A stretch of 64,000 bases of DNA from Megascapheus bottae (lineage: Eukaryota > Chordata > Mammalia > Rodentia > Geomyidae), in contig JANJXV010000267.1 in NCBI GenBank assembly GCA_024803745.1, positions 311,001 through 375,000 on the forward strand. The letters are read 5' to 3'. The position numbers and the translations under genes were made by a program. The notes under the pieces are model-generated. The model searched no databases, was not told the origin of the DNA, and was given only the letters and a program-made list of their open reading frames with translations. Shown one piece after another: positions 1 through 9,868 of the stretch (within the stretch, counting starts at the first letter, position 1; every line of letters starts with the position of its first letter).

Positions 1-167
1 GGTGAAGATGATCTCACCGTAGCCCTAGTTACATGGCTGCCCCAGCATAAAGGACAGGATGAGCTGGGGGAAGATGTTCTCTGTGTTTTTCCACAGCCTA
101 TCCCGGCCTCTTCTTGTGTCTGATTAGACCAAGAGAGTACCAGGTTCCCTCTCATAGTCCTGGTTCT

Positions 168-300
168 TTTTCTTTTACAGTCATGAGGCTTGAACTCAGG
201 TCCTGGGTACTGTCCCTGAGCTCTTTTGCTCAAGGTTGATGCTCTACCATTTGAACCATAGTGCCATTTCCAGCTTTTCCTTTTCATGTGGATCTCTGAT
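168..300 (-). repeat. ID-like SINE fragment
   Basis: Antisense copy of the tRNA-derived SINE common in this window. It shows the words 'gaggcttgaactcagg' and 'gctcaaggttgatgctctacc', which are the reverse complement of the 'tagagc...ccttgagc' module seen in the plus-strand copies. It is diverged and has no clear tail. Confidence 0.6.
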
Positions 301-2070
301 ATCTCCAATGCTGTACCTGCAGGGAGGCACTCACCCCACAGACAGAGCCACCTCTGCCGTGACTGTGACTGCCCACAACCCTCACACCCACTCCTTGCAC
401 ACCCCTCGACTCCAGTTTTAGCTCCTCTTGGACTGGGTGTCCAGCCTACCCCTTCCTACATTCACAAAGGGTCTACAATTGTCTTCCCAGGGTCCTTTCT
501 TCTGCCAGCCAGAGTACAGACTGTGCACATCTTGACGATCACAGAGCTCAAAGCCAAAGGCTGAGATGAAGAAGGGGGTGACCCAGTGGCTGCACAGGGC
601 CCATGGATCATCCTGTGCATCCCCCAGCCTGTGACTTCCCCTACCCCCTTGGCAGGGAAGCTCCATGCCCACATCCTGATCCCTGGTCCCCTCCAATTCC
701 ATTCTCCCTTGGATTTTGCAGACTGTCTACCATCAGGATCTAAAATTCTATTCATCATTTTATGTCCTTATCACTGATTTGCTACTTGGGCAGGATCTCC
801 CCGTGCCTGGAGAGTGGGCATGTCATGTACTCTCTGTGGAGAAGTTGCCCCAGGAGAAGAAATATGCACTTCATGTGAGTGTTGGACAGGGCAGGAGGGC
901 TCCCTAGGATCAGAAGCCACAGGAGGGGTGCAGATGGGGGAATGCTAGGGGCCCCTGGGGACAGTGGGAGGTAGGGCACAGTTGGGTCCTTCTGCAGGGT
1001 TGACACCGCTTCACAAACCCAACAGAATGAGGTTCACATTACAGATGTCAGAGACAGTGCAGATTGCCAATGGGCGCAGGGGTCACTGTCAATCCCAGAT
1101 GCTGGCTGCATGCTGGGATGCACGCAGAGATGTTTTCAAGATCAGGTAATGAGGATGTTGCAGGGTGTAACCATTCTTTTCAGATGGCTCTCTAGCTCTC
1201 TTGAGCTTCATCTCTATCTTTGGCTTTTTCTTGGCAGTTAACTGGAAATGAGAGTTTCATGGACTTTCCTTTCTGCACTGGCTTCAAACAGAAGCTATGC
1301 ACAGTTTTCAAACCATACCCTACTGAAGAAGGGAAGCTTTATCTGATGCTTAACTGGGTTGCACTTTGGCTCCGTTTGCTATGCCTCACGGGAGGGGGCT
1401 CATCATTTGTAGACTAAGATCTCATGACCTTCAAAGCCAAATGCTACCTGAAAGTTCAGGGTCCCAGCCTATGTGTTGGGCCGGGGTGAATACATTCACT
1501 GTTATGCTGGGTCATCAACCCATGTTTTAAGCTGCAAGTAGGCAGTGCCACATTTGATAAGAACATCTGCCAGAGATTGTCACCTCATGAAAGCAGATTC
1601 TAAATTTGTATTCCATTTCCTGTGGTGGAGAAATCCCCTCCAACTTAGACAGGCTCACATCCACCTGCAGGTCACACTCCTAATGCACCCTTGAGTGTCC
1701 TCATGGTATTGGGATCTAAGTTTGTAGGGAATGCTGCTTTAGTCCATGAATTAGCTGGACAAGTGATGACAAAACGTGTTGTGGATTAATATGAGAACAA
1801 TTTAAGAAGCCCTGGAGGAGCATCAACCTGACCCTCTGTGGTGCTATAAATCTGATAGGATGTTCCAGACTGAGAAACAATCACATGGCTTTGTGTTTGG
1901 CATCCAGACAAGTGAGTGCATGTCTTAGCTGTCAGCCAATACAGAGGAGGACATGAATAAGTGGGTGGAAAGCATCTGTCAGACCCCTGTCTGGGGGCAG
2001 GTGGAGAGAACATAGGACGGTAGATACCATGGCTGTGGTGGGACCAAAAAAGGGGTAAAAGAGGCAAAGG
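301..2070. other. unassigned non-repetitive stretch
   Basis: I recognise no gene, RNA or repeat here. Only short open frames are present. A splice-acceptor-like pyrimidine run ending in 'cttggcag' lies near 1,237, followed by a short open stretch to about 1,417. That could be a decayed exon of the RalGDS-like locus further right, but the translation is not recognisable. Confidence 0.3.
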
Positions 2071-2275
2071 AACCAGGTGCTGGTAGCTCAAGACTGTCAT
2101 CCTAGCTACTCAGGAGTTTGAGATCTGAGGATCACAATTCAAAGCCAGCCCAGGACAGAAACTCCATGAGACTCTTATCTGCAATAAACTACTGAATGCA
2201 AGAAGCTCAAGCTCAGTGACAGCATCCAGGCCTAGCGTTCAAAACCCAGGACTGGCAGAAAAAAGTATCAAAGGA
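2071..2275 (+). repeat. ID-like SINE
   Basis: Sense-strand copy with 'cctagctactcaggag', 'caaagccagcccagga' and a terminal 'aaaacccaggactggcag'. It is diverged, and the 'agaagtggcgctgtgg' module is degraded. Confidence 0.7.
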
Positions 2276-3213
2276 CAAGAAGCTGGCCAAAAGTTAGAGG
2301 GACTCTATCTTGACAAACAATACAATGGTAAGTTGTACTCAGAAGACTTGCACAAAATCTGGAAATGCCTGAGACCTATCTATGTATGTTTCCTGTTTGT
2401 CTAAATACATATGTTTATGCATTAATATATTAGTATAGAGAGACAGATCAATACATATGACTATACATATATACATAGCCAGACACTTATGGGTGGGTGG
2501 TATACTGTGTGAGAGTTTGTGTTTGTGTTTTGTGGATGGCTATCTCTGTTTAAGAAAGATAGAAAATATGTAAATATCTTTAAAAAAACTTGAAAAAAAT
2601 ATAGAGAGACATAAGCTCTTGAGGGAATCTGAAATGACAAGATTATTCACAGGCACGTTTATCCTTATGGATTCCTCAGCAAGTTTTAATTTTTTTCATT
2701 ATTTTCTTTCTTTTTTTGAACCAGTGCTAAGGATTTCTCTCAGGGACCAGGTGCTGCCAATTACTAATTTTCTCATGGCTGCTACAAGAGGAACTGAGCC
2801 ACAGTTCCACTTTTGCCTTATTTATTCGTGCTTAACTGAAGATAAAGATTTCTATCAGTGACTTTCTTTCAGGGGCTGGATTCTAACGAGGGTCCCCAGA
2901 CCTCAGGCTTCTCTATAGCTACAATTAACAATATGAGAACCCAGCACTGGGTTCCAATGCACAGGGCAAGAAATTGAGTGAATCTCTCAACTCCAATTAG
3001 CTATAATAAGCTAGAAGTGAAAGACCAATACCTTTGAGGAAAAGATGCTGAGGGTTATCACACAGGCCCTATGAGTAAGCCCTAAACCCTGTACACATGT
3101 GTGCATGCACACATTGGCAGATACACACACACAGGCACACACACAATATCTCAGGCAATATTGTATTTTGAATTAATATCCAAAGATTGGACAACAGGAT
3201 AGCAAGTAATAAA
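2276..3213. other. AT-rich unassigned stretch with weak SINE remnant
   Basis: From 2,400 to 2,600 the sequence is AT-rich with repeated 'atacata' words. About 2,710-2,930 looks like a heavily decayed antisense SINE ('gaaccagtgctaagga', 'tgagccacagttcc'). A short CA-rich tract lies at 3,090-3,145. I see no gene. Confidence 0.35.
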
Positions 3214-3335
3214 ATCTGTTTTTCTTGTCTACATTGAGGGAAAGAGATAAGTCACAAGATGCAGAAGCGAAGAATTCAGAGGCAAATGCTGTGAGTGAAT
3301 AACTTGTAAAAAGCACATTTCTTTTCTTTTCTTTT

Positions 3336-3530
3336 CTTTTGTTTTTTCTGGGGCTTGAACTCAGGGCTTGAGCACTGCTCTTGGCTTTTCCCAAGTCTAG
3401 CCCTCTGCCACTTGAGCCACATTGCCATATGGATTTTTATATCTGTGTGATATTAAGGACTCAAACCTAGATCTTCATGGATGCTAGGCAAGCACTCTAC
3501 CACTGGGCCAAAGTCTAAACCCAGATTAAG
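3336..3530 (-). repeat. ID-like SINE inside spacer homologue
   Basis: Antisense SINE with 'ggggcttgaactcagg', 'gccacttgagccaca' and 'gctaggcaagcactctacc'. The same insertion is present in every array spacer in the opposite orientation (18,939-19,120 in U1). It therefore predates the duplication of this segment. Confidence 0.8.
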
Positions 3531-3767
3531 TATTTATAAATAGTCATCATCATCATATCAAAATATCCTTTCTCCTACAAAGAATGAACACTTATCTATG
3601 TCTGTAAGACTTTTTTTATGTCACCAATGCTTCTGTGATTTTCCCACTTGCATTTTTACAGATGACAGCACAGATATTCATCAGGAAGAAAAATAGATTA
3701 GGATAGAGAAACCTAACAACGTCCTAGTAGATTGAAGTGAAAAATATGTGCAAGATGGCCTGGGTCT

Positions 3768-3948
3768 TTCATCTATTTGTAGAGTGCTTGGCTACCACAC
3801 AAAAAGAGTCCGGTTTGATTCTGCAGTACCATATACATAGAAAACTCTGGAAGTGGTGCTGTGGCTTGGTGGGACAGCTATAGCCTAAAGAAAGCCTAAG
3901 AACAATGGTCAGGCTCTGAGGTCAAGTACCAGGACTAGCAAAGAAAAT
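3768..3948 (+). repeat. ID-like SINE inside spacer homologue
   Basis: Sense SINE with 'gtagagtgcttggctacc', 'ggaagtggtgctgtgg' and a terminal 'taccaggactagcaa'. It is orthologous by position to the antisense SINE at 18,490-18,680 in the first spacer. Confidence 0.75.
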
Positions 3949-4253
3949 GTGCAAGAGGCAAAATGCAAGCTGAGAAGGCACTGTGAAGCAAAATGTCTTG
4001 TGAAGGCTAAGGGGAATAGTGACAGTTAAGTTTGGATCTTACCTAAGAAAGGCTCCTTGAGCCTGAGACCAGGCTAGCACTTACGCCTAGTTAATGACTT
4101 GGGATTTGAACAAAAAGGTGTGCTGTTTACTACATCCATATGTGAGGTGGGAAGGGAGATTCAGCCTCCAGTATGTCTTTGGGGAGGTCTTCTGTGAGCA
4201 AGGAGCTTTGGTCATTGGGCCTTGAAAGGTGACCCTACCTACCTCCTTGGCCT

Positions 4254-4466
4254 GTGGCTCAGGAGGAAGAAAGATGTTGCTGTGCTGTTGCCAACGGTCA
4301 GGAGGCTCGGATCTCAGACATGAGAGGTATGGATGTCTCACTTGAAGAAGTAGATGCTGGATCAGGGCCAAGACAAAATTCCAGTATATCAGGCATTTCT
4401 CTAGGAAGAAAGCCAGGAAACTCCAGGGCAACTCAGATGAGGTATATTGAGAGGAAACCTATTTGA
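4254..4466 (+). other. conserved small open frame, MAQEEER type
   Basis: A 70-residue open frame starts MAQEEERCCCAVA and includes LGRKPGNSRAT. Its counterpart is open on the minus strand of nearly every array spacer (for example 17,918-18,103). The two differ by a one-base insertion near the end ('gcaactcagatgag' here, 'gcaaccagatgag' in the spacers), just before a possible splice donor ('gag/gtatat' here, 'gag/gtaaat' in spacers). It lies on the same strand as, and just upstream of, the RalGDS-like exon at 4,640, so it may be a decayed upstream exon. I do not recognise the protein sequence. Confidence 0.35.
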
Positions 4467-4639
4467 ACCCATCATCCTGCCCACAAACTACAACCTTCTT
4501 GTGTGCTTTCAAGTGACTATACTGAGATTAGAGTGTGTCATTTCCAATCTACTCTATACCAATTCCTCAGTGTGAAGTGTGGTCCCATTCCTACGTTTGA
4601 AATATCCACTGTTTTGCCAATACAGTGTGATGGTAAGTC

Positions 4640-4819
4640 AGCTCAGACTCTGAATGAGCCTTGTAACCTATGGATCCTGGAGGAAGGCCTGTTGGAGATG
4701 CTGCTGACAAAGCTGATCCCTGCCTACCAGAAAGGTGATCTCTTTTATGTGGGAAACTTCCTGCACAATTTCAAATAGTGGAGGACAATGTAGTAGTTGC
4801 TGGAAATTCTCTTGAAAAA
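4640..4819 (+). pseudogene. RalGDS/RGL-like pseudogene, RasGEF N-terminal domain exon
   Basis: The translation contains EEGLLEMLLTKLIPAYQKGD followed by LFYVGNFLHNFK. This matches the spacing of the RasGEF N-terminal (REM-type) domain of Ral guanine nucleotide exchange factors: G-LE-L, L-PA-Q--DL-YV--FL. In those proteins the domain supports the catalytic Ral exchange module. Downstream, the frame continues through three in-frame TAG codons (4,777-4,779 and the doublet 4,791-4,796). The doublet sits where the family has two glutamines (CAG to TAG). The frame then reads LLEILLKK and meets a canonical donor 'gtgagt' at 4,820. The preserved donor indicates a duplicated genomic copy, not a processed one. 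The 5' limit of the exon is uncertain. RalGDS, RGL1-4 or a rodent-specific RalGDS-like paralogue cannot be separated from this piece. Confidence 0.7.
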
Positions 4820-4823
4820 GTGA

Positions 4824-5257
4824 GTGTTCCCCCTCCAAACCCATGTTTGCTCACCACTCCTGGCCAAGCCTTGGAATACTTTGCTCCTCTCTGAGCCTGT
4901 TTGTTTCACTGGGGTGTTCACAGGGGAGCTAAGCATGATACAAGTGCACAAACTATTTCATTATGACTGGGACACCATGCCATTTCATTTCCCTCACAAG
5001 CTACTGGAGTCTCAACAGTGTGCTTACTGAGAAGTTGGATTTCAGGCATGAGTAAGTGGCTCCCAACTGCAGCCCTCACCTAGGTGACATCCTAGGAAAT
5101 CCCATTTCCCAGTAAGAAATGAGGTGTCAGTACTAATGGCGGAGGCCTGTGAAATACTGGAGTCAGAGGAAAAGCTGGGGGCTGAATCACTTTTGAGCCA
5201 TCAGGGAGGGATTGTGATAGCTTTGCCTGTTAGAACCTGAAAGCATTTACATTTTGG
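4824..5257. other. intronic sequence of the RalGDS-like pseudogene, unassigned
   Basis: This stretch follows the donor at 4,820. Open frames on both strands are short and unrecognised. No repeat is clear until the SINE at 5,258. Confidence 0.35.
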
Positions 5258-5375
5258 TGTGTGGTCCAGTGCTGCCACTTGAACCTGAACCCAGGTCTAA
5301 ATGCCATCCCTTTGGTGTTCAAAAATTAGCACTGTACCATTTGAGTCATAGGTCAAGTTCTGGCTTTTTGCTGCC
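5258..5375 (-). repeat. ID-like SINE fragment
   Basis: Antisense words 'ccagtgctgccacttgaacc', 'gcactgtaccatttgagtca' and 'ttctggctttttg' mark a decayed copy. Confidence 0.55.
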
Positions 5376-5759
5376 TAATTGAAGACAAGTGCCTTTAGAC
5401 TTTTACAGACTATACTTGCTTTCCACTGTGATCTTCAGAGCTCAGCCTGCTGGGTGGCTAAGATTAGAGGAATGAGCATTTAGTTCTTTATTTAGAGCAT
5501 TCACTTATTGATTTATTTAGAGCATTTACTTAGTTAATTTAAGGTGCGTTTACTTTGGACAGATGCATAGAGGCCTCTCTCAGAAGCTTCTGGAAGTGGG
5601 GTGTAAAAGTCATCCTGTTCTCGAGTGTCTCTTACCCCCCTCCCAGCACATAAGTGCACATCTCTGCAGGACAGCCACAGCATTACAATCCTACAAGAAA
5701 GGGGCTTTGGTAAAAGGCTCAAGATGGAGTGAGAAGGCTCTCACTTTCCTTGTACCGAA
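5376..5759. other. unassigned, presumed intron
   Basis: AT-rich from 5,460 to 5,545 with the repeated words 'gagcatt' and 'tatttagagcatt'. I find no gene or clear mobile element. Confidence 0.3.
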
Positions 5760-5960
5760 TGTGCCCACAGCACCATGTGTTCCATCTATACGATGTGAAT
5801 GGACTTCTACCCGAGTGATTTCTACGAGTTCAAGAACTGCCACACCCTGACACAACTCAAGCTCTATATGAGGCTCCACATGTCGGCTTTGGACCTGCTC
5901 TTCTAAACACAAACTTTTTGACCAGCCGGAGGAATATGTGACCAGTAAGACCAAGAAAAA
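5760..5960 (+). pseudogene. RalGDS/RGL-like pseudogene, second RasGEF-N exon
   Basis: In one frame the sequence reads MDFYPSDFYEFKNCHTLTQL and then KLYMRLHMSALDL. This parallels the family's W-D-Y-P-EDF, P-L-QL--Y--L-MPGSDLE block at the end of the RasGEF N-terminal domain. Immediately before it, TGA replaces the expected tryptophan codon ('acgatgtgaatggac', about 5,797). A TAA interrupts the frame at 5,904 just after the block, with further stops beyond. It lies about 950 bp downstream of, and on the same strand as, the exon ending at 4,819, in the correct order for one broken gene. The catalytic RasGEF domain was not found further right. Confidence 0.65.
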
Positions 5961-6389
5961 GTAGAAGTCCTGGTGTGGGTGCCTCAGAACCTGTGAGTAG
6001 GAAGCCCATGTGGTCTAGATATTGGTTGGCCCTTACTTCTACAGAGCTTGGCAAAATGCCCTTTATGGGTGGTGTCAGCAAGGTAATGTCTGTCCTCTGA
6101 AAGGACTCGGGAATAAGCACTCATTAGAAAGACCCTACACCTCCTCAGTGTTCAGTCCAAACTCCAGTTCTACAGGTTCCTCCATTAGATCCTCATGGAA
6201 GTTGAGTGACACTTCAACTTGCAGAGTCCACTCTGTCCACTCTGTACCTATTTCTATTCTTAGGTTTGGGTCATCGTGTAAGAGCTTATCCTGAACTCCG
6301 GATGAAAAACCCACCAATGGAGCTGGTGACTGATGGAGACTGAGAATCATCACTGCACTCCAGAAAGCATGGGCCTTCTGTAGAAATTA
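5961..6389. other. unassigned between pseudogene pieces
   Basis: Short open frames occur on both strands but none is recognised. A 'gtgagt' donor-like word occurs at 5,992, which would fit an intron start in the broken gene. Confidence 0.3.
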
Positions 6390-6935
6390 CCAAACAGGTT
6401 TAGAATCCTATGGATATACCTTTTGCTCTGAACCCCATGTGTGACACAGTTGAACCTGCAGATACTATGGAGGAAGAAAAAGAGCAGCCAGATTTCCTTC
6501 CGTTTCCTTTCACACTCCACCCAGAGTCAGTCCATCTGAGTCAGAGTAACACTCCACTTATTATGCAAGCTGAAGGGGCACACGCTGGGCTCATGGAAAA
6601 TGTCCCCATGGGAAGCAGCAAGTGTACTCTCAATACTGGATTCATTGGAGGAAAATGAATCCATCCTCACAGAATATCCAGACCCATCCATCTCACTAAA
6701 AGAGACTCAATCTCCATTCGACAAACCAGAATCCATCCCCCTCTTAACTCAGGAAGGACATTCTGTTTCTCATGAGGAAGGAGACCCTTCTGAGGACTCG
6801 GAAGTAGAATTACTGTCTGAAGGCAACTTGGAGGCCAGTCTGGATTTAGAGCTTCCCTGTCCCCTTCCTAAAAAGACGTCTCTTTATCTTGCTCTCATGA
6901 TTCTTGTCAAGTATTCATTGTATTTACTTTGCTAA
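6390..6935 (+). pseudogene. acidic open frames, possible decayed exon
   Basis: Two overlapping frames (6,410-6,658 and 6,600-6,935) are rich in Glu, Asp, Pro and Ser. Joined by a frameshift near 6,640-6,655, they would form about 175 residues ending in a hydrophobic stretch (LYLALMILVKYSLYLL) and a stop. A 'attaaa' polyadenylation-like word follows at about 6,938. The frames are on the same strand as the RalGDS-like exons and could be a 3' exon of that locus or of another gene. I do not recognise the sequence and cannot assign a function. Confidence 0.3.
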
Positions 6936-6939
6936 GTAT

Positions 6940-7351
6940 TAAACTCTCATTGTTAATATTATGGTGTGCAGTTCTTCAGTGCTTATTATACTGTGTTTTA
7001 TTTTCCACTTATAATGTGAGACCTCAGACACATAGGTCCTGGGTGGGCCAAAAACCAGACAGGTCTGGTCCCATAGAAGACAACCTTACTGGATATACAG
7101 GGAACTAGGAAATGCGTGGAATCACCAGGAATCCAGGCCAGGCCTCCATGGAAAGACAAGTCAGCTACCAAAGCTGAAGGACAGAGCAGATGCCTGGAAA
7201 TGTGTTTTGTCAATCGGGAGAAGTGCCAGAGTAACTGTAATATTATGTGGGACTCTGTTCTGTGAGTTCAAGTCTGTTTATATATCCATTGTGCTTTGTA
7301 CAAATATTTAAGAAAATTAAAACTCCACAATAGCATCAAAAATCTACTTTG
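6940..7351. other. unassigned stretch
   Basis: No gene or repeat recognised. The sequence becomes AT-rich after 7,230. Confidence 0.3.
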
Positions 7352-7545
7352 GCTTTTAATGTTGCCTAGTTGTAGAGTGCTCGCCTAGTATACAAGAAGA
7401 CCTTGATTCAATTCCTCGACACTGCATACACAGAAAAAGCAGATGGGGCACTGTTGCTCAGGTGTAAGAGTGCCACCCTTGAACAAATGTGGCCAAGGAC
7501 AGTTCCTGGTCCCTCAGTTCAAGCCGCAGGACTAGCGAAACAAGA
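7352..7545 (+). repeat. ID-like SINE
   Basis: Sense copy starting in the tRNA-like head ('tagagtgctcgcctag') and continuing to 'ttcaagccgcaggactagcg'. The order of modules is complete but diverged. Confidence 0.75.
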
Positions 7546-7659
7546 AATCATACCATTTTCCACACATTTGGAAATAAATCTGATTTATCTAACGCTACTT
7601 CTTTTTTGCCAGTCCAGGGTGTGTGCCACCAAGCCAAACTACTGGCCCCCAACCTTACT

Positions 7660-7960
7660 ATTTTTAATCATTTAATTTTTTTACATAATCATATTTCATG
7701 CTGTCTGTATTAATACCATAAACAGTATGCTTAGAGTAATAATGTTAAAGGTAAAACATAAGAAATTAATAACTAAAATTCCTTTTATATTAGTTTTATA
7801 GCATTACTACAATTTTATGAGAAAAATTACTTAGAATGTTTATTTTAGAGTTCAAGTAATCCATTTTGATAAATATATCAACCTACATCATTTATTTGAA
7901 CACATTTTAAACTATTTTTTTCAGGAATGAAAATACATATATATTTGTTGTAAATGAAAT
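7660..7960. other. AT-rich stretch
   Basis: Very AT-rich sequence with no open frame of note and no recognised element. Confidence 0.4.
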
Positions 7961-7961
7961 T

Positions 7962-8095
7962 TATGACTTGGGGGGAAAGGAAAGAGAAAATGGGGGAGGG
8001 GGTAACAGTGTTTACAAGAAATGTACTCATTACATATGTAACAGCAATCTCTTTGTATATCACCTTGAACAACAAATTTTTTGAAAAGTACAATA
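7962..8095 (+). repeat. unnamed interspersed repeat tail
   Basis: The words 'aaagagaaaatgggggaggg', 'ggtaacagtgtttacaagaa' and 'tactcattacatatgtaac' recur in similar order at 14,640-14,760. The end resembles the L1 3' tail words seen at 12,290-12,345 ('gtaacccctctatacatt'), so it may be a very short LINE 3' piece. The family is not certain. Confidence 0.4.
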
Positions 8096-8120
8096 AGTTT
8101 AAATGTCTACTTTGGGCAGA

Positions 8121-8330
8121 ATTTTTTTTGCCAGTACTGGGCTTAGACTCAGGACCTGAGCACGATCCTTGTTTTTGTTTTTGTTTATTCTTAAGGCGCA
8201 AGTTCTATCACATGTGCCACAGCAACACTTTTATCTTTCTTTATCAATGTTGTGCTGAGGAATTGAACTTGGGTCTTCATTCATGCTCGGCAAGAACTCT
8301 TCCACTAGGCTTAACTTATGGCCCCAGTGG
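8121..8330 (-). repeat. ID-like SINE
   Basis: Antisense copy with 'gccagtactgggcttagact', 'gtgctgaggaattgaac' and 'ggcaagaactcttccact'. The T-rich start at 8,121 is the complement of the poly(A) tail. Confidence 0.75.
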
Positions 8331-8424
8331 GAAGGAAGTTTTCCATAAAATATGTAGGAAATATGTACACTAAGGAAAAGCCATCAAAAATAGAAGAAAA
8401 ATTATATACTTAGATAACGACATG

Positions 8425-8573
8425 CCAGTATTATGGCCGATCTCTGTAATTCTAGCTTCAAGAGTGGCCTATTTGGACCGGGAGTTGGCTGGCTGAAGTA
8501 AAGTGCTATCCTTGAGCAAGCCCTAGGATAGTGCTCTGGCCATGAGTTGAAGCCATAGGACATGCAAAAAATA
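8425..8573 (+). repeat. ID-like SINE fragment
   Basis: Shows 'taattctagcttcaagag' and 'ccttgagcaagccctagga' with a short A-rich tail. It begins a run of sense-strand SINEs that continues to 9,868. Confidence 0.65.
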
Positions 8574-8582
8574 ATAATTTAA

Positions 8583-8815
8583 TGCCCGTGACTGGTGGCT
8601 CACCCTGGTAATCCTAGCTACCCTGGAGGATCGAGGTTCAAAGACGGCCCAGGCATAAAAATCTGTGAGAATCTTATTTCCAAGTAATCCAGAAAATTCA
8701 AAATGACAATGTGCCTCAAGTGGTAGAGCTCTTGCCTTGAGCTGAAGAGCTTAAGGTAAACATCCAGGCCCAGAGTTCAAGCCCCATGAGTGAAAAAAAG
8801 AAAAAGAAAAAGAAA
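8583..8815 (+). repeat. ID-like SINE, near full length
   Basis: The order is 'ggtggctcaccctggtaatc', 'caaagacggcccaggca', 'ctcaagtggtagagct', 'gcccagagttcaagcccc', ending in an (A)nG tail at 8,797-8,815. Confidence 0.8.
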
Positions 8816-8831
8816 GCCCTTATCTAAGGCT

Positions 8832-9113
8832 GGAGTGCACACTAGTGGTAGTTTGCTTGCCTAGTATGCACAAAGCCCTGTGTTCCATCACTCTGTACCA
8901 CTTACACCAAAAAAAACCTGGAAATGATCTCAGAAGGTTGGGTTCTGAGGATCACAGTTCAAAGCCAGGCCAGACACTAAAGTCCATGAAACTGTTACTT
9001 CCACTTAAGCACCAGAAAACCAGAAGTGACACTGTGGCTCAAGGTGTTTAAGGTTGTAGCCTTGAGCTGAAGAGCCCAGGGACACTGCCCAGGTGCACAA
9101 TTAAAGTCTTACA
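8832..9113 (+). repeat. ID-like SINE pair
   Basis: A tRNA-like ID head (8,832-8,912, 'agtttgcttgcctagtatgc') is joined to a second SINE body (8,913-9,113). The body ends at the microsatellite, which probably grew from its A-rich tail. Confidence 0.7.
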
Positions 9114-9128
9114 ACCAAAAGAGAGACA

Positions 9129-9196
<68 letters not shown>

Positions 9197-9316
9197 GAGA
9201 GAGAGAGATAGAGAGAGAGAGAGACAGAGAGAGAGACAGAGAGAGAGACAGAGAGACAGAGAGACAGACAGGCAGACAGACAGAGACAGACAGACAGAGA
9301 GACAGAGACAGAGACA
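9114..9316 (+). repeat. compound (GA)n / (GACA)n microsatellite
   Basis: About 200 bp of almost pure purine repeat. (GA)n dominates to about 9,230 and passes into GACA/CAGA units to 9,316. It begins directly after the SINE tail, the usual birthplace of such tracts. The Ser-Leu repeat frame on the minus strand is a translation of this tract and not a gene. Confidence 0.95.
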
Positions 9317-9319
9317 TCA

Positions 9320-9560
9320 AACAGTCAGGCACTGCTGGCTGAAGCGTGTAATTCTACCTACTATGGAGGCTGAGATTGGAGGATCTTGGTTCAAAGCCCA
9401 AAGCCAGCCTGGACACATATGTTTGTGAGACTTACATCACCAATTAACTACCAGAAACCAAAAATGGAGCTGTAGAGGAAGAGCGCTAGCCTTGAGCTGA
9501 AGAGGTCAGGGACAGTCCAGGCCCAAAGTCCAAGCAACATGACGAATCAATAATAAAAAA
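9320..9560 (+). repeat. ID-like SINE
   Basis: Sense copy flanking the microsatellite, with 'gaagcgtgtaattctacc', 'ttcaaagcccaaagccagcc' and 'gctagccttgagctgaag', then an A-rich tail with 'aataataaaaaaag'. Confidence 0.8.
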
Positions 9561-9594
9561 AGAAGATATCTAATAGTAATGATGAATAATTTTG

Positions 9595-9868
9595 GGCTGG
9601 GAGTTTGGCCTAGTGGTAGAGTGCTTGCCTAGCATGCACGAAGACCTTGGTTCAATTCCTCAATATCACATACATAGAAAAATGCTGGAAGTGGTGCTGA
9701 GGCTGAAGTGGTAGAGCCCTAGCCTTGAGAAAATATAAGGACAGTGCTCAGTCCCTGAGTTCAAGGCCAGGACTGGCCAAATCAAAAGTAGTAGAGCACT
9801 GGCATTGAACTGAAGATCTGAGGAACAGCCCAGGCAGAGTTCAAGCACCGCAAACAACAACAACAAAA
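9595..9868 (+). repeat. ID-like SINE with duplicated tRNA-like module
   Basis: One of the better preserved copies. The head 'ggtagagtgcttgcctagca' is close to the tRNA-Ala-derived ID consensus as I know it. It is followed by 'ctggaagtggtgctgagg' and by a further 'gtagagcactgg' module, and ends with (CAA)n. Confidence 0.85.

Larger units (their letters stand above)
3214..4502 (-). repeat. single-copy inverted homologue of the array spacer
   Basis: Read in reverse complement, this segment aligns end to end with the spacer of the tandem array (17,861-19,245 and its copies). Matching landmarks in order are 'tagtttgtgggcaggatgatgg', the frame beginning MAQEEERCCCAVA (plus strand here at 4,254-4,466), two SINE halves, 'caatctactaggac', a short (ATC)n tract at 3,543-3,557, and 'tctacattgaggg'. 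Homology stops sharply at about 3,214 and 4,502. Those points correspond to where the array spacer meets the L1 5' and 3' ends. Relative to the spacer, this copy lacks about 60 bp near 4,230 (around the 'aaccagctcaagccagctc' portion) and differs at many single bases. It is thus an older paralogue, not part of the recent amplification. Confidence 0.85.

Noticed and set aside
7878..8373. Overlapping frames of 107 and 139 residues
   Set aside because: They cross an AT-rich stretch, an L1-like tail and an antisense SINE, and show no protein family features.
9048..9332. Ser-Leu repeat protein on the minus strand
   Set aside because: It is a translation of the (GA)n microsatellite.
9601..9672. tRNA-Ala-like sequence as a real tRNA gene
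   Set aside because: The 'gtagagtgcttgcctagca' word is the head of an ID-type SINE. It is followed by the SINE body, and no complete cloverleaf can be folded by eye.
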